64,000 nt of DNA from Burkholderia stabilis (GTDB lineage: Bacteria > Pseudomonadota > Gammaproteobacteria > Burkholderiales > Burkholderiaceae). The stretch spans positions 3,038,001 to 3,102,000 of the forward strand of contig NZ_CP016443.1 of assembly GCF_001742165.1 (NCBI RefSeq), in the 5' to 3' direction. The stretch's first letter is position 1. Each line of letters begins with the position of its first letter. The notes beneath the pieces were generated by a model. It was given only the letters and a program-made list of their open reading frames with translations. It ran no database searches and had not been told where the DNA came from. The translations under genes were made by a program, and so were the position numbers. This document shows, piece by piece, positions 9,550 through 18,588 of this stretch.

Positions 9550-9632
9550 ACGACGGAGGCTGCGGCGCGCCGCTGCAAACTGGAACGCTAAATGCTTGTC
9601 ACGCGTGATCCTTTCGATGAGGGAACATCGCG

Positions 9633-10067
9633 ATGAGCACGCCGACCACCACCCGTTTTTCCCACGTGAAGCCGCAGGACACCGCCTATCAAGGCGAAGG
9701 CCTGCGTGACTTCTTCCTGTACCGCGATCTCGGCATCGCCGCCGCGACCAACGGCAAGGTCGTCGCGCAGCTCGTCAGGGCGAATCATGCACCGGCCGCG
9801 GGCACCGGCTGGCACCGTCACGAGGCCGACTTCCATATCGTCATCATGCTGAAGGGCTGGGCGCGCTTCATGTACGGCGAGCAGGAAACGCTGGTGTCCG
9901 CCGGCGATTGCGTGCATCAGGCGCCGGGGATCGTCCACTACCTGTTCGACTACTCGCCGGACATGGAGTACCTGGAGATCGTCGGGCCGGCCGATTTCAA
10001 GTCGATCGATGTCGAAGGGCCGTGCGCGGTGCCCATGCCGACGCCGTGGGGCGACGCGGGGGCGTAG
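9633..10067 (+). CDS. cupin-domain protein
   Basis: 144 residues, a single small beta-barrel. Cupin motif 1 is seen as GWHRHEADFHIVIMLKGWA and motif 2 as GDCVHQAPGIVHYLFDYS, with His, His, Glu and His candidates for a metal site. GAGGG lies shortly before the ATG. It stands 83 bp behind the importer operon and is closed by a strong terminator. Function could be sugar isomerisation, dioxygenation or ligand sensing; no specific reaction can be assigned. Confidence 0.82.
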   Translation: MSTPTTTRFSHVKPQDTAYQGEGLRDFFLYRDLGIAAATNGKVVAQLVRANHAPAAGTGWHRHEADFHIVIMLKGWARFMYGEQETLVSAGDCVHQAPGIVHYLFDYSPDMEYLEIVGPADFKSIDVEGPCAVPMPTPWGDAGA

Positions 10068-10110
10068 CTGCCCGACGTCCCGGCGCGCCTCGCGCGCATG
10101 CTTGCGACAG

Positions 10111-10134
10111 ACCGCCTTCGGGCGGTTTTTCTTT
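10111..10134 (+). terminator. intrinsic terminator after the cupin gene
   Basis: ACCGCC-TTCG-GGCGGT stem with a stable UUCG tetraloop followed by TTTTCTTT. Confidence 0.85.
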
Positions 10135-10390
10135 GGTCGTGTGTGATGGCTTCTGCCGGCGCCGGTAACAACGACCGGTTTCCATTCCTGGCCGGTTCAT
10201 TCGAATTCCGAAGGGTTTCAGAAGTGAAAGATTCGAAAGCCTGAAAGGGTGTTTTGTCAGCTTCGCGTGACGGATTGTTACGCGCTGTCAAAGATCGTCA
10301 ATTGCGGGCAAGCGCGGTGCACGGCACGTCGGCGGCCGGCGTTAAGGAGGTACCAGCCGGATCACCGGTTGTCCTACCCAGGAGAATGTC
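10135..10390. other. intergenic region with orphan Shine-Dalgarno-like stretch
   Basis: With the terminator before it, 323 bp lie without a gene. TTAAGGAGGT at 10342-10351 is a perfect complement of the 16S rRNA 3' end but no start codon follows at a usable distance. The normal ribosome site of the next gene is AGGAGA just before 10391. The region probably contains the promoter and leader of that small gene. Confidence 0.5.
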
Positions 10391-10528
10391 ATGACCCGCA
10401 TCGCCAAGATCCTGACCGCCGCGGCCGTCGCCTGCGCCGTTCTTGCGCCGACGCTTGCCGAAGCTCACTCGCACCGCGTGTGCCACTTCGATCACCACCA
10501 CCACCGCGTGTGCCGCTGGGTGCACTAA
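10391..10528 (+). CDS. HHHH-motif secreted micropeptide
   Basis: 45 codons. A cleavable signal peptide of about 25 residues (ending LAEA) is followed by a 20-residue mature peptide with two RVC motifs (HRVCHF, HRVCRW) flanking four consecutive His. AGGAGA lies before the ATG. Small proteins with this HHHH motif are annotated in Burkholderia without known function. The His and Cys content suggests metal or redox binding in the periplasm; that is inference. Stands 65 bp before another small exported protein and may share its transcript. Confidence 0.75.
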   Translation: MTRIAKILTAAAVACAVLAPTLAEAHSHRVCHFDHHHHRVCRWVH

Positions 10529-10593
10529 TCAACGCGACATTCCCGGCGTAGGCCCGGGACGCTTTCGCCATTCAGGCCAATCAGGAGAGGAAG

Positions 10594-11064
10594 ATGAAAA
10601 AGACGATGTTGATCGCCGCGCTGGTCGCCGGCATGGGACTGTCGATCGGTGCATTCGCGCAGGTTCCGGCCAGCGCGCCGGCCGGCACGACCGGTCTGTG
10701 CAAGGACGGTTCGTTCTACTCGGGCGCATCGAAGAAGGGCGCATGTGCGGGCCATAAGGGCGTGAAGACCTGGTACGGCGCGTCGTCGGCGGCGGCAGCC
10801 AGCGCGCCGGCCGCGATGGCGCCGGCGACGGCGGCTTCCGCTGCCGCCGCGTCGGGCGCCGCGCCCGCGAAGAGCGCACCGGCGACGACCGCCGCTGCGG
10901 CGCCGGGCGGCGGCCCGGGCAAGGTGTGGGCGAACGACAGCACGAAGGTCTATCACTGCTCGACCGACAAGTACTACGGCAAGACCAAGCACGGCAGCTA
11001 CATGTCGGAAGCCGACGCGAAGGCGAAGGGCTACCACGCGTCGCACGGCAAGGCCTGCTCGTAA
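10594..11064 (+). CDS. exported DUF3761-like small protein
   Basis: 156 residues with signal peptide ending GAFA|QVP. The mature part has two short cysteine-bearing modules joined by an Ala/Pro-rich linker (about residues 60-115). Module one, LCKDGSFYSG..KGACAGHKGV, matches the DUF3761 pattern; module two, VYHCSTDKYYGKTKHGSYM..GKAC, is a pattern common in exported beta- and gammaproteobacterial proteins of unknown role. AGGAGAGG precedes the ATG. Probably periplasmic or outer-surface; function unknown. Confidence 0.8.
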   Translation: MKKTMLIAALVAGMGLSIGAFAQVPASAPAGTTGLCKDGSFYSGASKKGACAGHKGVKTWYGASSAAAASAPAAMAPATAASAAAASGAAPAKSAPATTAAAAPGGGPGKVWANDSTKVYHCSTDKYYGKTKHGSYMSEADAKAKGYHASHGKACS

Positions 11065-11127
11065 TGCCGGGCCGGGCGCGCGGGTTCAATCGCGCGCTCG
11101 CCGCCTGAAGGCCATCTGTCGTCAATC

Positions 11128-11152
11128 TCGCCCCGCCATCATGGCGGGGCGA
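11128..11152. terminator. bidirectional terminator hairpin
   Basis: TCGCCCCGCCAT and ATGGCGGGGCGA are perfect 12-base arms around one base, followed by TTCATTTG. It lies between the convergent DUF3761-like and PHA depolymerase genes. Confidence 0.75.
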
Positions 11153-11190
11153 TTCATTTGCAACGCCGGCGCTTGCGTCGCAGCGCGGGC

Positions 11191-12549
11191 TCAGTGGGCG
11201 TGATGCGATGGCGGCGTCGTGGCCGCCGCGTCGTGCCCGGTTGCGCGTGCATCGAGCAGCGCGCGCAGCGTCACATAGTGCGTGCCGTTCGCGTTGCCTT
11301 GCGCATCCACGGTGCGGTCGTACGGCTCGTTGTCGTGGATCGTCGCGCGCACGATCGGATAGATCTGCGTTTCCCAGCGGCTGCCGTTGAACACGCCGTA
11401 ATGGCCCGCGCCCGTCTGCACGTGGTGGGTCTTCAGATACGGCGGCAACCCCGAACACAGTTCCTGCGCGGCGACCGTCTGGCCGACCGCGCAGATATCG
11501 TCCTTCTCACCTTCGATCGTCAGCAGCGCGGTGCGGTGGATCGCAGCCGGTTCGACGAGCCTGTCGCCGACCGTCAGCTCGCCGCGCGCGAGCGCGTATT
11601 GCTGGAAAACCTTCTCGACCGTCTCCAGATAGAACTCCGCGGTGAGGTCGGCCGTCGCGAAGTATTCGTCGTAGAAGTGCCGCAACGTGTCGGCTTTCGC
11701 GGGGTCGCCTTTCGCGCGCTCGTAATACAGGTCGGCGAACGACGCCGCATGCCGGTCGGGGTTCATCGACATGAACGCGCCGACCTGCACGAACCCCGGA
11801 TATACGCACCGCTGCGCGCCGACGAAACCTGCCGGCACGACGCTGATCAGGTTTTTCGCGAACCATTCGATCGGCTGGCTCGTCGCGAGCGCGTTGACCT
11901 TCGTCGGGTTCACGCGGCAGTCGATCGGGCCGGCCATCAGCGTCAGGCTCGCGGGTTGCGCGGGATCGCCGCCGGCCGCCATCAGCGCGACCGCCGCGAG
12001 CGCGGCGACCGTCGGCTGACAGATCGCGAGCACGTGCGCGTCCGGGCCGATGTGGCGAATGAAATCGATCACGTGCGTCACGTATTCGTCGAAACCGAAG
12101 CGGCCGGCCGTCAGCGGGATGTCGCGCGGGTTGTGCCAGTCGGTGATGTACACGTCGTGGTCGGCGAGCATCGTGTGCACCGTGCCGCGCAACAGCGTCG
12201 CGAAATGCCCGGACATCGGCGCGACGATCAGCACGCGCGGCTGGCGCGCGACCGGCCGCGCCTTGCGGAAATGCAGCAGCGTGGCGAACGGCGTCGCCGC
12301 CGCGGCTTCCTCGACGATCGGCACCGTTTCCCCTTCGACGACGATCGACGCGATGCCGAACGGCGGGCGCCGATGCGAGAACGCACAGCATTCGAGCAGT
12401 TCGCACAGCGCGTCGAGCATGCGGCCGGTTGGCGTGGCGGTGGACGGCGGCCAGAGCGACATCGTCGCGCGTGCGGTCGCGGCCCATGCGCGCGCCGGGC
12501 GAAGGCATTCCGCAGACCATTGGTAAAACGGATAGGCAAGCAGGTTCAT
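11191..12549 (-). CDS. phaZ: intracellular polyhydroxyalkanoate depolymerase
   Basis: 452 residues, an alpha/beta-hydrolase of the intracellular PHB depolymerase family that mobilises amorphous polyhydroxybutyrate granules. Seen: N-terminal Y-x-FYQW segment typical of PhaZ, LIVAPMSGHFATLLRGTV, the DWHNPRDIPLTAGRFGFDEY block, and VLAICQPTVAAL, where the family nucleophile is Cys in a lipase-box-like site rather than Ser. The C-terminal GAGHYGVFNG supplies the catalytic His. ATG 12549 is the start of the recognised N-terminal segment. No other PHA gene is adjacent. Confidence 0.92.
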   Translation of the reverse strand: MNLLAYPFYQWSAECLRPARAWAATARATMSLWPPSTATPTGRMLDALCELLECCAFSHRRPPFGIASIVVEGETVPIVEEAAAATPFATLLHFRKARPVARQPRVLIVAPMSGHFATLLRGTVHTMLADHDVYITDWHNPRDIPLTAGRFGFDEYVTHVIDFIRHIGPDAHVLAICQPTVAALAAVALMAAGGDPAQPASLTLMAGPIDCRVNPTKVNALATSQPIEWFAKNLISVVPAGFVGAQRCVYPGFVQVGAFMSMNPDRHAASFADLYYERAKGDPAKADTLRHFYDEYFATADLTAEFYLETVEKVFQQYALARGELTVGDRLVEPAAIHRTALLTIEGEKDDICAVGQTVAAQELCSGLPPYLKTHHVQTGAGHYGVFNGSRWETQIYPIVRATIHDNEPYDRTVDAQGNANGTHYVTLRALLDARATGHDAAATTPPSHHAH

Positions 12550-12594
12550 GACCGTCGCTCATTGCGCCGCGTTGCATTGAACGAGGCAAGCCGT

Positions 12595-12615
12595 GTGCCA
12601 GCATGCGGCTGGCAC
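12595..12615. repeat. perfect inverted repeat upstream of phaZ
   Basis: GTGCCAGC, 5-base loop, GCTGGCAC, located 46-66 bp before the phaZ start. It can be an operator or a hairpin in the phaZ leader. No decision is possible from sequence. Confidence 0.4.
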
Positions 12616-12838
12616 GCGCGTTGCACGCGGTTCGGGAACGCGGCGGCGCAGGCGGCACGCGACGACCGGCAGCCCGACGCGATGCGTTGCGAAGCCGGTC
12701 TCGCGTGTGGTTCGTGCCGCGACATCGTGCAGCGCTGCGCCATTCCGGCGAATGCGCCGCACGAGCGTGGTGCGGATGACGCGACGCGGCGTCCGATTTC
12801 GGTGCAGGGGCACGAACGGCATCCAGCAGGGGAGCGAC

Positions 12839-13501
12839 ATGGAATCCACCGGACAGACGACGCTGACCATCAGCAGCCGCAATTACTCGTCGTGGTCGAT
12901 GCGCGGCTGGCTGCTCGCGAAACTGAGCGGGCTCGCGTTCGAGGCCGTGAGCGTGCCGATCGACGCCGCGTCACGCGCCGAATTGCTGTTGCTGTCGCCG
13001 TCGATTCTCGTGCCGTGCCTCACGCATGACGGCAACCGCGTGTGGGATACGCTCGCGATCGCCGAATACCTGAACGAGATCCGGCCCGACGCGGGATTGT
13101 TGCCCAGGGACAGGCACGCGCGCGCGCATTGCCGGTCGATCTGCGGCGAGATGCATTCCGGCTTCAGCGCGTTGCGCTCCGCGTTGCCGATGAACCTGCG
13201 CGCGCATTTCCCCGGCTTCAGGATCTGGTCGCGCGCGCAGCACGACATCGAGCGGATCGTGACGATCTGGCGCGAGTGCCTCGCGCAATACGGCGGCCCC
13301 TGGCTGTTCGGTGCGGAGATCGGCATCGCCGACGCGATGTATGCGCCGGTCGTCACGCGTTTTCTCACCTACGACGTGAAGCTCGAACCGGATATCGCCG
13401 AATACTGCATGCGCGTGCTCGCGCATCCGTTCGTCGCCGAGTGGATCGACGCGGCGAAAGCCGAGCACGAAGACATCGACGAACTCGACATGGAGTTTTG
13501 A
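12839..13501 (+). CDS. glutathione S-transferase family protein
   Basis: 220 residues. Thioredoxin-like N-terminal domain starts LTISSRNYSSWSMRGWLLAK with the candidate catalytic Ser in SSWS, followed by ILVPCLTHDGNRVWDTLAIAEYL, the cis-Pro and glutathione gamma-Glu recognition segment; helical C-terminal domain follows. AGGGGAGCG precedes ATG 12839; an upstream in-frame start at 12593 lacks this. Stands alone, divergent from phaZ. Substrate unknown. Confidence 0.88.
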   Translation: MESTGQTTLTISSRNYSSWSMRGWLLAKLSGLAFEAVSVPIDAASRAELLLLSPSILVPCLTHDGNRVWDTLAIAEYLNEIRPDAGLLPRDRHARAHCRSICGEMHSGFSALRSALPMNLRAHFPGFRIWSRAQHDIERIVTIWRECLAQYGGPWLFGAEIGIADAMYAPVVTRFLTYDVKLEPDIAEYCMRVLAHPFVAEWIDAAKAEHEDIDELDMEF

Positions 13502-13724
13502 CGCGTGCTTTCAATTTCACTACATGCGCATGCATCGAAACGAACTTTCGATGCGGCCGCGTGACCCGCAAACGTTTCACCTTGATTTCGGTTCGAAACG
13601 AGTGCGAATGCCCTAAAGGATGTTGAGCCCGATGACGTAAACGGGTCACGGGGATGACTCGTGACCGCATGCTTTCGACATGCGGCGCGCAGTCCGCAAC
13701 ATTCAGCGCAGCAGGGGAATCGAC

Positions 13725-14969
13725 TTGAATCGTCAGCAATCGTGGACGCGTACGGCGGCGCCCGGAGAAATCATTTACTCCGAGGGTTTCGCGGGGGAGC
13801 CCGTCATCTTTCTGATTACCGACGGCAAGGTCGAGCTGTCCACGCGATGCGAGGACAAGCGCGTGATCGTCGCGACGCTCGGCCGCGGCGAGTTCTTCGG
13901 CGAATCGGCGTTGCTCGCCGCCGAGCCGCGCGCGCATACCGCGAAGGCGCTTTCATTCTGTCAGCTCACGGTCGTGCCGGCCGGCATGCTCGACGAGGAA
14001 ATCGAGCGCGTGTCGGCGTTGCTGCGCCATATCGTGCGAACGATGATTCGGCGCGTGAAGCGCAAGGACGACCAGCTCGCGACCTACACGCATGCCGACT
14101 TCATGCCGGGCGTGCTGTCGTATGCGCACGTGCTCGCGCTGATGGCCGGCGCCGATGCGCGCGACGCCGGCGACGCGTGGGCGCGCCGGCCGATGCAGGC
14201 GCATGCATCGGAGGTGTCGGTGCCGCTCGCGGAAGTGATCCGCAAATGCCGCGCGATTGCCGGCCATTCGCGGCCGCACGTGCTCGCGATGCTGCGACGC
14301 ATGGAGAAGCTCAACCTCGTCACGATCGAAGCCGCGCAGGCCGACCTTGCGGGTAGTGCGAGCGACTACGCGGCTTCGTCGGATGCGCGCCAGGTCGTGA
14401 CGTTCGACGCCGCGCGCGTGATCGATCGCGCGCAACAGGTTGCCGATCACGATCTCGACCTGTCGATCAACAGCGAACTCGAGCTGATCGAGCTGGCCGA
14501 TCTCGAATCGTTGATCGGCGTCGAGAAGACGCTGCTGCTCAACAAGCTGTCGCACGGCGAGATTGCCGAGGAAGTGTTCGCGTTCCGCAAATCGAAGGTG
14601 CTCAGTTACGTCGAGCAAAAGGGCGTCGCGTACTTCTCGCGGCGCAACGCGCGCCGCGGCGGCGACGTGCAGGCGCTGGCGGATCTCGTGTGGGTCGACC
14701 AGCGCACGCTGTTCGACGTCATCAGCGCATTCGATACGTACGATCTCGCGAAGCTGATCGCGAACCTCGACGATCGCGCGGTGGCCGACAAGCTGTTTTC
14801 CGTGATGACCGAGGCGCGGCGCAACGAGGTGTCGTGGGTGATGCGCCGCGAGCTCAAGCTCGATCCGGTCGAGATCGAGGACATCGAGCGGCGCGTGCTG
14901 GATGCCGTTCGTGCGGCCAAGGCGCCCGTAACGGGCGCTGCGTCAGTCCCGTCGGCAACGGATGCGTGA
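13725..14969 (+). CDS. cyclic-nucleotide-binding / winged-helix / FliG-C-like fusion protein
   Basis: 414 residues from a TTG at 13725, chosen because AGGGG lies seven bases before it; an in-frame ATG at 13680 is the alternative. Residues ~5-120 form a CRP-type cyclic nucleotide-binding domain (GEIIYSEGF, VIFLITDGKVELS, GRGEFFGESALL). Residues ~190-215 look like the CRP winged helix (IAGHSRPHVLAMLRRMEKLNLV). Residues ~310-400 resemble the FliG C-terminal motor domain (LVWVDQRTLFDVISAFDTYDLAKLI, VADKLFSVMTEARRNEV, then ELKLDPVEIEDIERRVLDAVR). MotA- and MotB-like genes follow directly. No other flagellar gene is near, so this is probably not the flagellar rotor protein. The whole architecture is unusual and its role unknown. 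Confidence 0.8.
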   Translation: MNRQQSWTRTAAPGEIIYSEGFAGEPVIFLITDGKVELSTRCEDKRVIVATLGRGEFFGESALLAAEPRAHTAKALSFCQLTVVPAGMLDEEIERVSALLRHIVRTMIRRVKRKDDQLATYTHADFMPGVLSYAHVLALMAGADARDAGDAWARRPMQAHASEVSVPLAEVIRKCRAIAGHSRPHVLAMLRRMEKLNLVTIEAAQADLAGSASDYAASSDARQVVTFDAARVIDRAQQVADHDLDLSINSELELIELADLESLIGVEKTLLLNKLSHGEIAEEVFAFRKSKVLSYVEQKGVAYFSRRNARRGGDVQALADLVWVDQRTLFDVISAFDTYDLAKLIANLDDRAVADKLFSVMTEARRNEVSWVMRRELKLDPVEIEDIERRVLDAVRAAKAPVTGAASVPSATDA

Positions 14970-14985
14970 CACGAGGAGGCGGCGT

Positions 14986-15750
14986 ATGGATCTGTTGACC
15001 CTGGCCGGCGTGGTGCTCGGCGGCGCGGCGATCGTGTTCGGTTTCGCGCTCGAAGGCGGGCATTTCACGATGCTGTTCCAGTTCGAGGCGCTCGTCATCG
15101 TGCTCGGCGGCACGCTCGGCGCGGTGATGATCCAGAACACCTCGGCGCGCTTCTTCGACGCGGTGAAGCAGTTGCGGCTCGCGTTCGTGCGGGCGCGCGA
15201 GGTCGATCGCAAGAACCTGTCCGACCTGCTCGAATGGGGCGACCGCGCGAAGCTCGACGGGCTGCTCGTGTTCGAATCGATGGACGTGAGCGGTATCCAT
15301 CCGTTCGCGCGACGCGGGCTCGAACTGCTCGCGAACGGCGTGTCGACCGCCGTGCTCGAGGACGCCCTGCAGCGCGAACTCGATGCCTACGAGCGCAGCC
15401 GCCTGGCCGCCGCGCGCGTGTGGCAGCAGGCCGGCGGTTATGCGCCGACGTTCGGCATTCTCGGCTCGGTGCTCGGGCTCGTGCAGGTGACGAGCCACAT
15501 TCTCGAACCGGCGCAGCTCGGGCCGGGCATCGCGGTCGCGTTCATCGCGACACTGTACGGGCTGGCGTTCGCGAACCTCGTGTTCCTGCCGCTGTACGGC
15601 AAGCTGCGCGCGCAGATCGACAGCGAGCTGCGGTTCCGCAAGCTGTATCTCGACGGATTGCTCGCGATTTCGCGCAAGGAGTCGCCGCATACGATCGAAA
15701 CGCGCCTGACCGGCGACGTGCGCGGGCGCGCGGCGGAGTCGCTTGCGTGA
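14986..15750 (+). CDS. MotA/MotC-like stator protein
   Basis: 254 residues, closer to the MotC/PomA length than to E. coli MotA (295). Starts MDLLTLAGVVLGGAAIVFGFALEGGH with the first membrane pair, a cytoplasmic loop, then APTFGILGSVLGLVQV and IAVAFIATLYGLAFANLVFLP, which contain the two conserved prolines of the ion channel. GAGGAGG at 14973-14979 gives an excellent ribosome site for ATG 14986, 16 bp behind the fusion gene. Together with the next product it should form a proton- or sodium-driven stator in the inner membrane. Confidence 0.9.
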   Translation: MDLLTLAGVVLGGAAIVFGFALEGGHFTMLFQFEALVIVLGGTLGAVMIQNTSARFFDAVKQLRLAFVRAREVDRKNLSDLLEWGDRAKLDGLLVFESMDVSGIHPFARRGLELLANGVSTAVLEDALQRELDAYERSRLAAARVWQQAGGYAPTFGILGSVLGLVQVTSHILEPAQLGPGIAVAFIATLYGLAFANLVFLPLYGKLRAQIDSELRFRKLYLDGLLAISRKESPHTIETRLTGDVRGRAAESLA

Positions 15751-15798
15751 TGCGTGTGCGCCTTTGCCTTTGCCTTACGACGCCCCCGGGTTCTCTGC

Positions 15799-16464
15799 AT
15801 GACCGCTCGAACTGACGGCGCATCCGCTGCCGATCGCGACGACGACGAAGCCGAAGGCGCGCAGTCGGGCCGCTGGCTGATCTCGTACGCGGATCTCATC
15901 ACGACGCTGATGGTGCTGTTTCTCGCGCTGTACGTGCTGCAGCTCGCGAAATACAACGCGCTCGACGCGCGCTACCAGACGCTCTCGCGACACGCAGTTG
16001 GCGCTTCAGGCGCGACTGCCGTCGCGTCCGATCGCATGCCGCCGTGGGTCGCGTTGCTCGATTCGTTGAAGGCGAACGGACGAATCTCGCTCGTCAAAGC
16101 GCCGCATGGCGTTGAGATCGGCATCGACGCGAAGATCCTGTTCAATGTCGGCGATGCGCGCTTGCTGCCCGACTCGGCCCCCGTGCTGAACCAGATCGCA
16201 CAGGCGCTGAGCGCGCACGTGACCGGCGACATTCTCGTCGAAGGGCACACCGACAGCGTGCCGATCGCGAATGCGAAGTACGAATCGAACTGGGAGCTTT
16301 CGTCGGCGCGCGCGGGGAGTGTCGTGCGTTACCTGACCGAGCGCGGCGTCGCGCCGCATCGGCTCGCGGCGATCGGCCGGGCCGATACGCAGCCGCTCGT
16401 GGCAGGCGACGATGCCGCCGCGCGCGCGCGAAACCGGCGTGTCACGATCTTCGTCGCATACTGA
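15799..16464 (+). CDS. MotB/MotD-like OmpA-domain stator protein
   Basis: 221 residues from ATG 15799; a GTG at 15754 in frame would add 15 residues. After a polar N-terminus comes WLISYADLITTLMVLFLALYVL, a single membrane helix with the essential ion-carrying aspartate at residue 32. The C-terminal OmpA/MotB peptidoglycan-binding domain has VEGHTDSVPIANAKYESNWELSSARA and ARNRRVTIFV. It should anchor the MotA-like protein to the cell wall. Overlap and spacing show the three genes form one transcript. Confidence 0.9.
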   Translation: MTARTDGASAADRDDDEAEGAQSGRWLISYADLITTLMVLFLALYVLQLAKYNALDARYQTLSRHAVGASGATAVASDRMPPWVALLDSLKANGRISLVKAPHGVEIGIDAKILFNVGDARLLPDSAPVLNQIAQALSAHVTGDILVEGHTDSVPIANAKYESNWELSSARAGSVVRYLTERGVAPHRLAAIGRADTQPLVAGDDAAARARNRRVTIFVAY

Positions 16465-16622
16465 TTTGCACCGATCCCGCCGGTATGGGCGCCCGCATAT
16501 GCCCGCCTGTCAACAACATAACGAATCTCGCATGATTGGTATCTGAAATCAGCGATGTGCTTCCGCGCCCGCATGCCGATAACCCAAGCTGGCTCAGACC
16601 GAGCGGTTATCGAGGGTTCCCC

Positions 16623-18485
16623 ATGCATCTCTGGCGCAAGCTTTCCATACAGAACAAGCTGATTCTCAGCATGACGAGTTGCCTGCTCGTGTTCGTCGCG
16701 ATTTCGAGCGGCCTGAGCATCCGTCTGATCGGCAACGCGGTGCGCGATCGCGTCGTCCGCGAAGAGTTGCCGACCGCCGTGAACGGCATTCGCGCCGACG
16801 TGCAGCGGCAGATGGCCGGCCCGATCGCCGCGTCGCGCATTCTCGCGCGCGATGCGTTCCTGCTGCAATGGGAAGCCGACGGCGAACCCGACGCCGGCAC
16901 GCGCAATTGGATCCAGCTCGCGAAGAACGTGAAGGACGAGCAGAAGGCGGCGTCCGTGCAGTGGGTGTCGGTGAAGAGCGGCAACTACTACAACGAAGCC
17001 GGCCTGCAGCGGAAGGTGACCGACAAGGATCAGTGGCTGACCGGCTTCCTGTCCTCCGGCAAGGCGTTCGACGTGAACATGGATCGCGAGGTCACGCTCG
17101 GCGGCTACATGATGTTCATCAACAGCCGCGTGGAACTCGACGGCGTGCCGATCGGCGCGGCCTGCATGAGCCTGTCCGTCGATGCGCTCGCGAAGGGCAT
17201 CGCCGCTTACCGGATCGGCGAGACCGGGTTCGCCTTTCTCGTGCGTCCCGACGGCGCGATCATGATGCATCGGGATACCGCGCTGATCGACGGCAAGCAT
17301 TTCCTGAAGGACCAGCCGGGGCTGCCGGGCGATGCGTCGTCGACGCTGCTGGCCGGCAAGCCGTATGCGTACCTGAGCTACAACGGCGACGGCGGCGCGC
17401 GGTTCATCGCGACGTCGTTCATTCCGGAGCTGAATGCGTATGTCGTCGTCGAGGTGCCGGAGGCGGAGCTGCTCGGGCCCGTGACGCGCGCGATCCGCAG
17501 CGCGGCGCTGGTCGCGGCGGTGGTTGGCCTCGGTGTCGCGCTGATCGTGATCTGGCTGGTCGGGCGCGCGATTGCCGCGCCGATCCGGCGCGCGGCGACG
17601 CTGCTGTCGCAGATCGCCAGCGGCCAGGGCGACCTGACGCGCCGCATGACGGTCGAGAGCGAGGACGAGATCGGGCAGTTGTCGGATGCGTTCAACCGGT
17701 TCGTGTCGTCGCTGTCGACGCTCGTTCACAGGATTCGCGCGGCTTCCGCGTCGATCGCGACTGGCTCGGCGCAGATTGCTTCGGGGAACGCGGATCTGAG
17801 CGAACGTACCGAAGGGCAGTCGAGCAACCTGGAGCGGACGGCTTCGTCGATGGAAGAGATCACGGCTGTGGTGCGCAACAACACCGAGACGGCGACGACG
17901 GCCGCGAAGATGATTAATGGTGCGTCGGATACGGCGGCGCGCGGCGGGCAGGTGGTGGGAGAGGTTGTGAGCACGATGGAGGAGATCAGCGACGCGTCAC
18001 AGCGGATTTCCGAAATCATCGTGATGATCGACAGTATTTCGTTTCAGACGAATATTCTGGCGTTGAATGCTGCGGTGGAGGCGGCGCGGGCCGGGGAGCA
18101 GGGGCGCGGGTTTGCGGTGGTGGCTTCGGAGGTGCGGAATCTGGCGCAGCGGAGTGCGCAGGCGGCGAAGGAGATCAAGGCGCTGATCGAGCATAGCGCG
18201 GGGACGGTGAATACCGGGTCGCGGCTGGTCAGCGAGGCGGGGAGGGTGATGAGCGACGTCGTTTCGCAGGTGCAGGGTGTGAGCGCGATGATGAGCGAGA
18301 TTGCCGAGGCTAGTCTGGAGCAGAGTGCCGGGATCGATCAGATCGGGGATGCGGTGCAGTCGCTGGATCAGATGACGCAGCAGAATGCGGCTTTGGTCGA
18401 GGAAAGCGCGGCGGCAGCGGCGAGTTTGAAGCAGCAGGCGGCGGAATTGACCAAGCTGGTGTCGGCTTTTAAGGTGGATGAGTAA
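16623..18485 (+). CDS. methyl-accepting chemotaxis protein
   Basis: 620 residues from ATG 16623, which has GAGGG upstream and opens [28 protein letters not shown], the first membrane helix. A periplasmic Cache-like sensor domain of about 260 residues follows, then a second helix ([20 protein letters not shown]), a HAMP domain, and a signalling domain with the hairpin motif [21 protein letters not shown]. It ends LVSAFKVDE without a CheR-tethering pentapeptide. Codon use shifts at about 17.75 kb towards G- and T-ending codons, as if the signalling part were recombined. Lies 158 bp behind the MotB-like gene, so it may serve that system. Confidence 0.93.
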   Translation: MHLWRKLSIQNKLILSMTSCLLVFVAISSGLSIRLIGNAVRDRVVREELPTAVNGIRADVQRQMAGPIAASRILARDAFLLQWEADGEPDAGTRNWIQLAKNVKDEQKAASVQWVSVKSGNYYNEAGLQRKVTDKDQWLTGFLSSGKAFDVNMDREVTLGGYMMFINSRVELDGVPIGAACMSLSVDALAKGIAAYRIGETGFAFLVRPDGAIMMHRDTALIDGKHFLKDQPGLPGDASSTLLAGKPYAYLSYNGDGGARFIATSFIPELNAYVVVEVPEAELLGPVTRAIRSAALVAAVVGLGVALIVIWLVGRAIAAPIRRAATLLSQIASGQGDLTRRMTVESEDEIGQLSDAFNRFVSSLSTLVHRIRAASASIATGSAQIASGNADLSERTEGQSSNLERTASSMEEITAVVRNNTETATTAAKMINGASDTAARGGQVVGEVVSTMEEISDASQRISEIIVMIDSISFQTNILALNAAVEAARAGEQGRGFAVVASEVRNLAQRSAQAAKEIKALIEHSAGTVNTGSRLVSEAGRVMSDVVSQVQGVSAMMSEIAEASLEQSAGIDQIGDAVQSLDQMTQQNAALVEESAAAAASLKQQAAELTKLVSAFKVDE

Positions 18486-18522
18486 AGTCTGCGTTGCGTT
18501 TTAGAATGAGGCGTTTCTGAGG

Positions 18523-18555
18523 AACGGCTGCCGTGGGGTCACGGCAGCCGTTTTT
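18523..18555 (+). terminator. intrinsic terminator after the chemoreceptor
   Basis: AACGGCTGCCGTG-GGGT-CACGGCAGCCGTT, perfect 13-base arms with a 4-base loop and a run of five T at the 3' side. Confidence 0.92.
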
Positions 18556-18588
18556 GCATTTCGACACGGTTTCGGGGGGCATTGGAGA

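Noticed and set aside
10342..10370. Resemblance of the orphan ribosome-site region to the complement of the 16S rRNA 3' end, as if a piece of rRNA gene
   Set aside because: Only about ten bases match exactly and the following bases differ by an internal gap; no further rRNA sequence is present.
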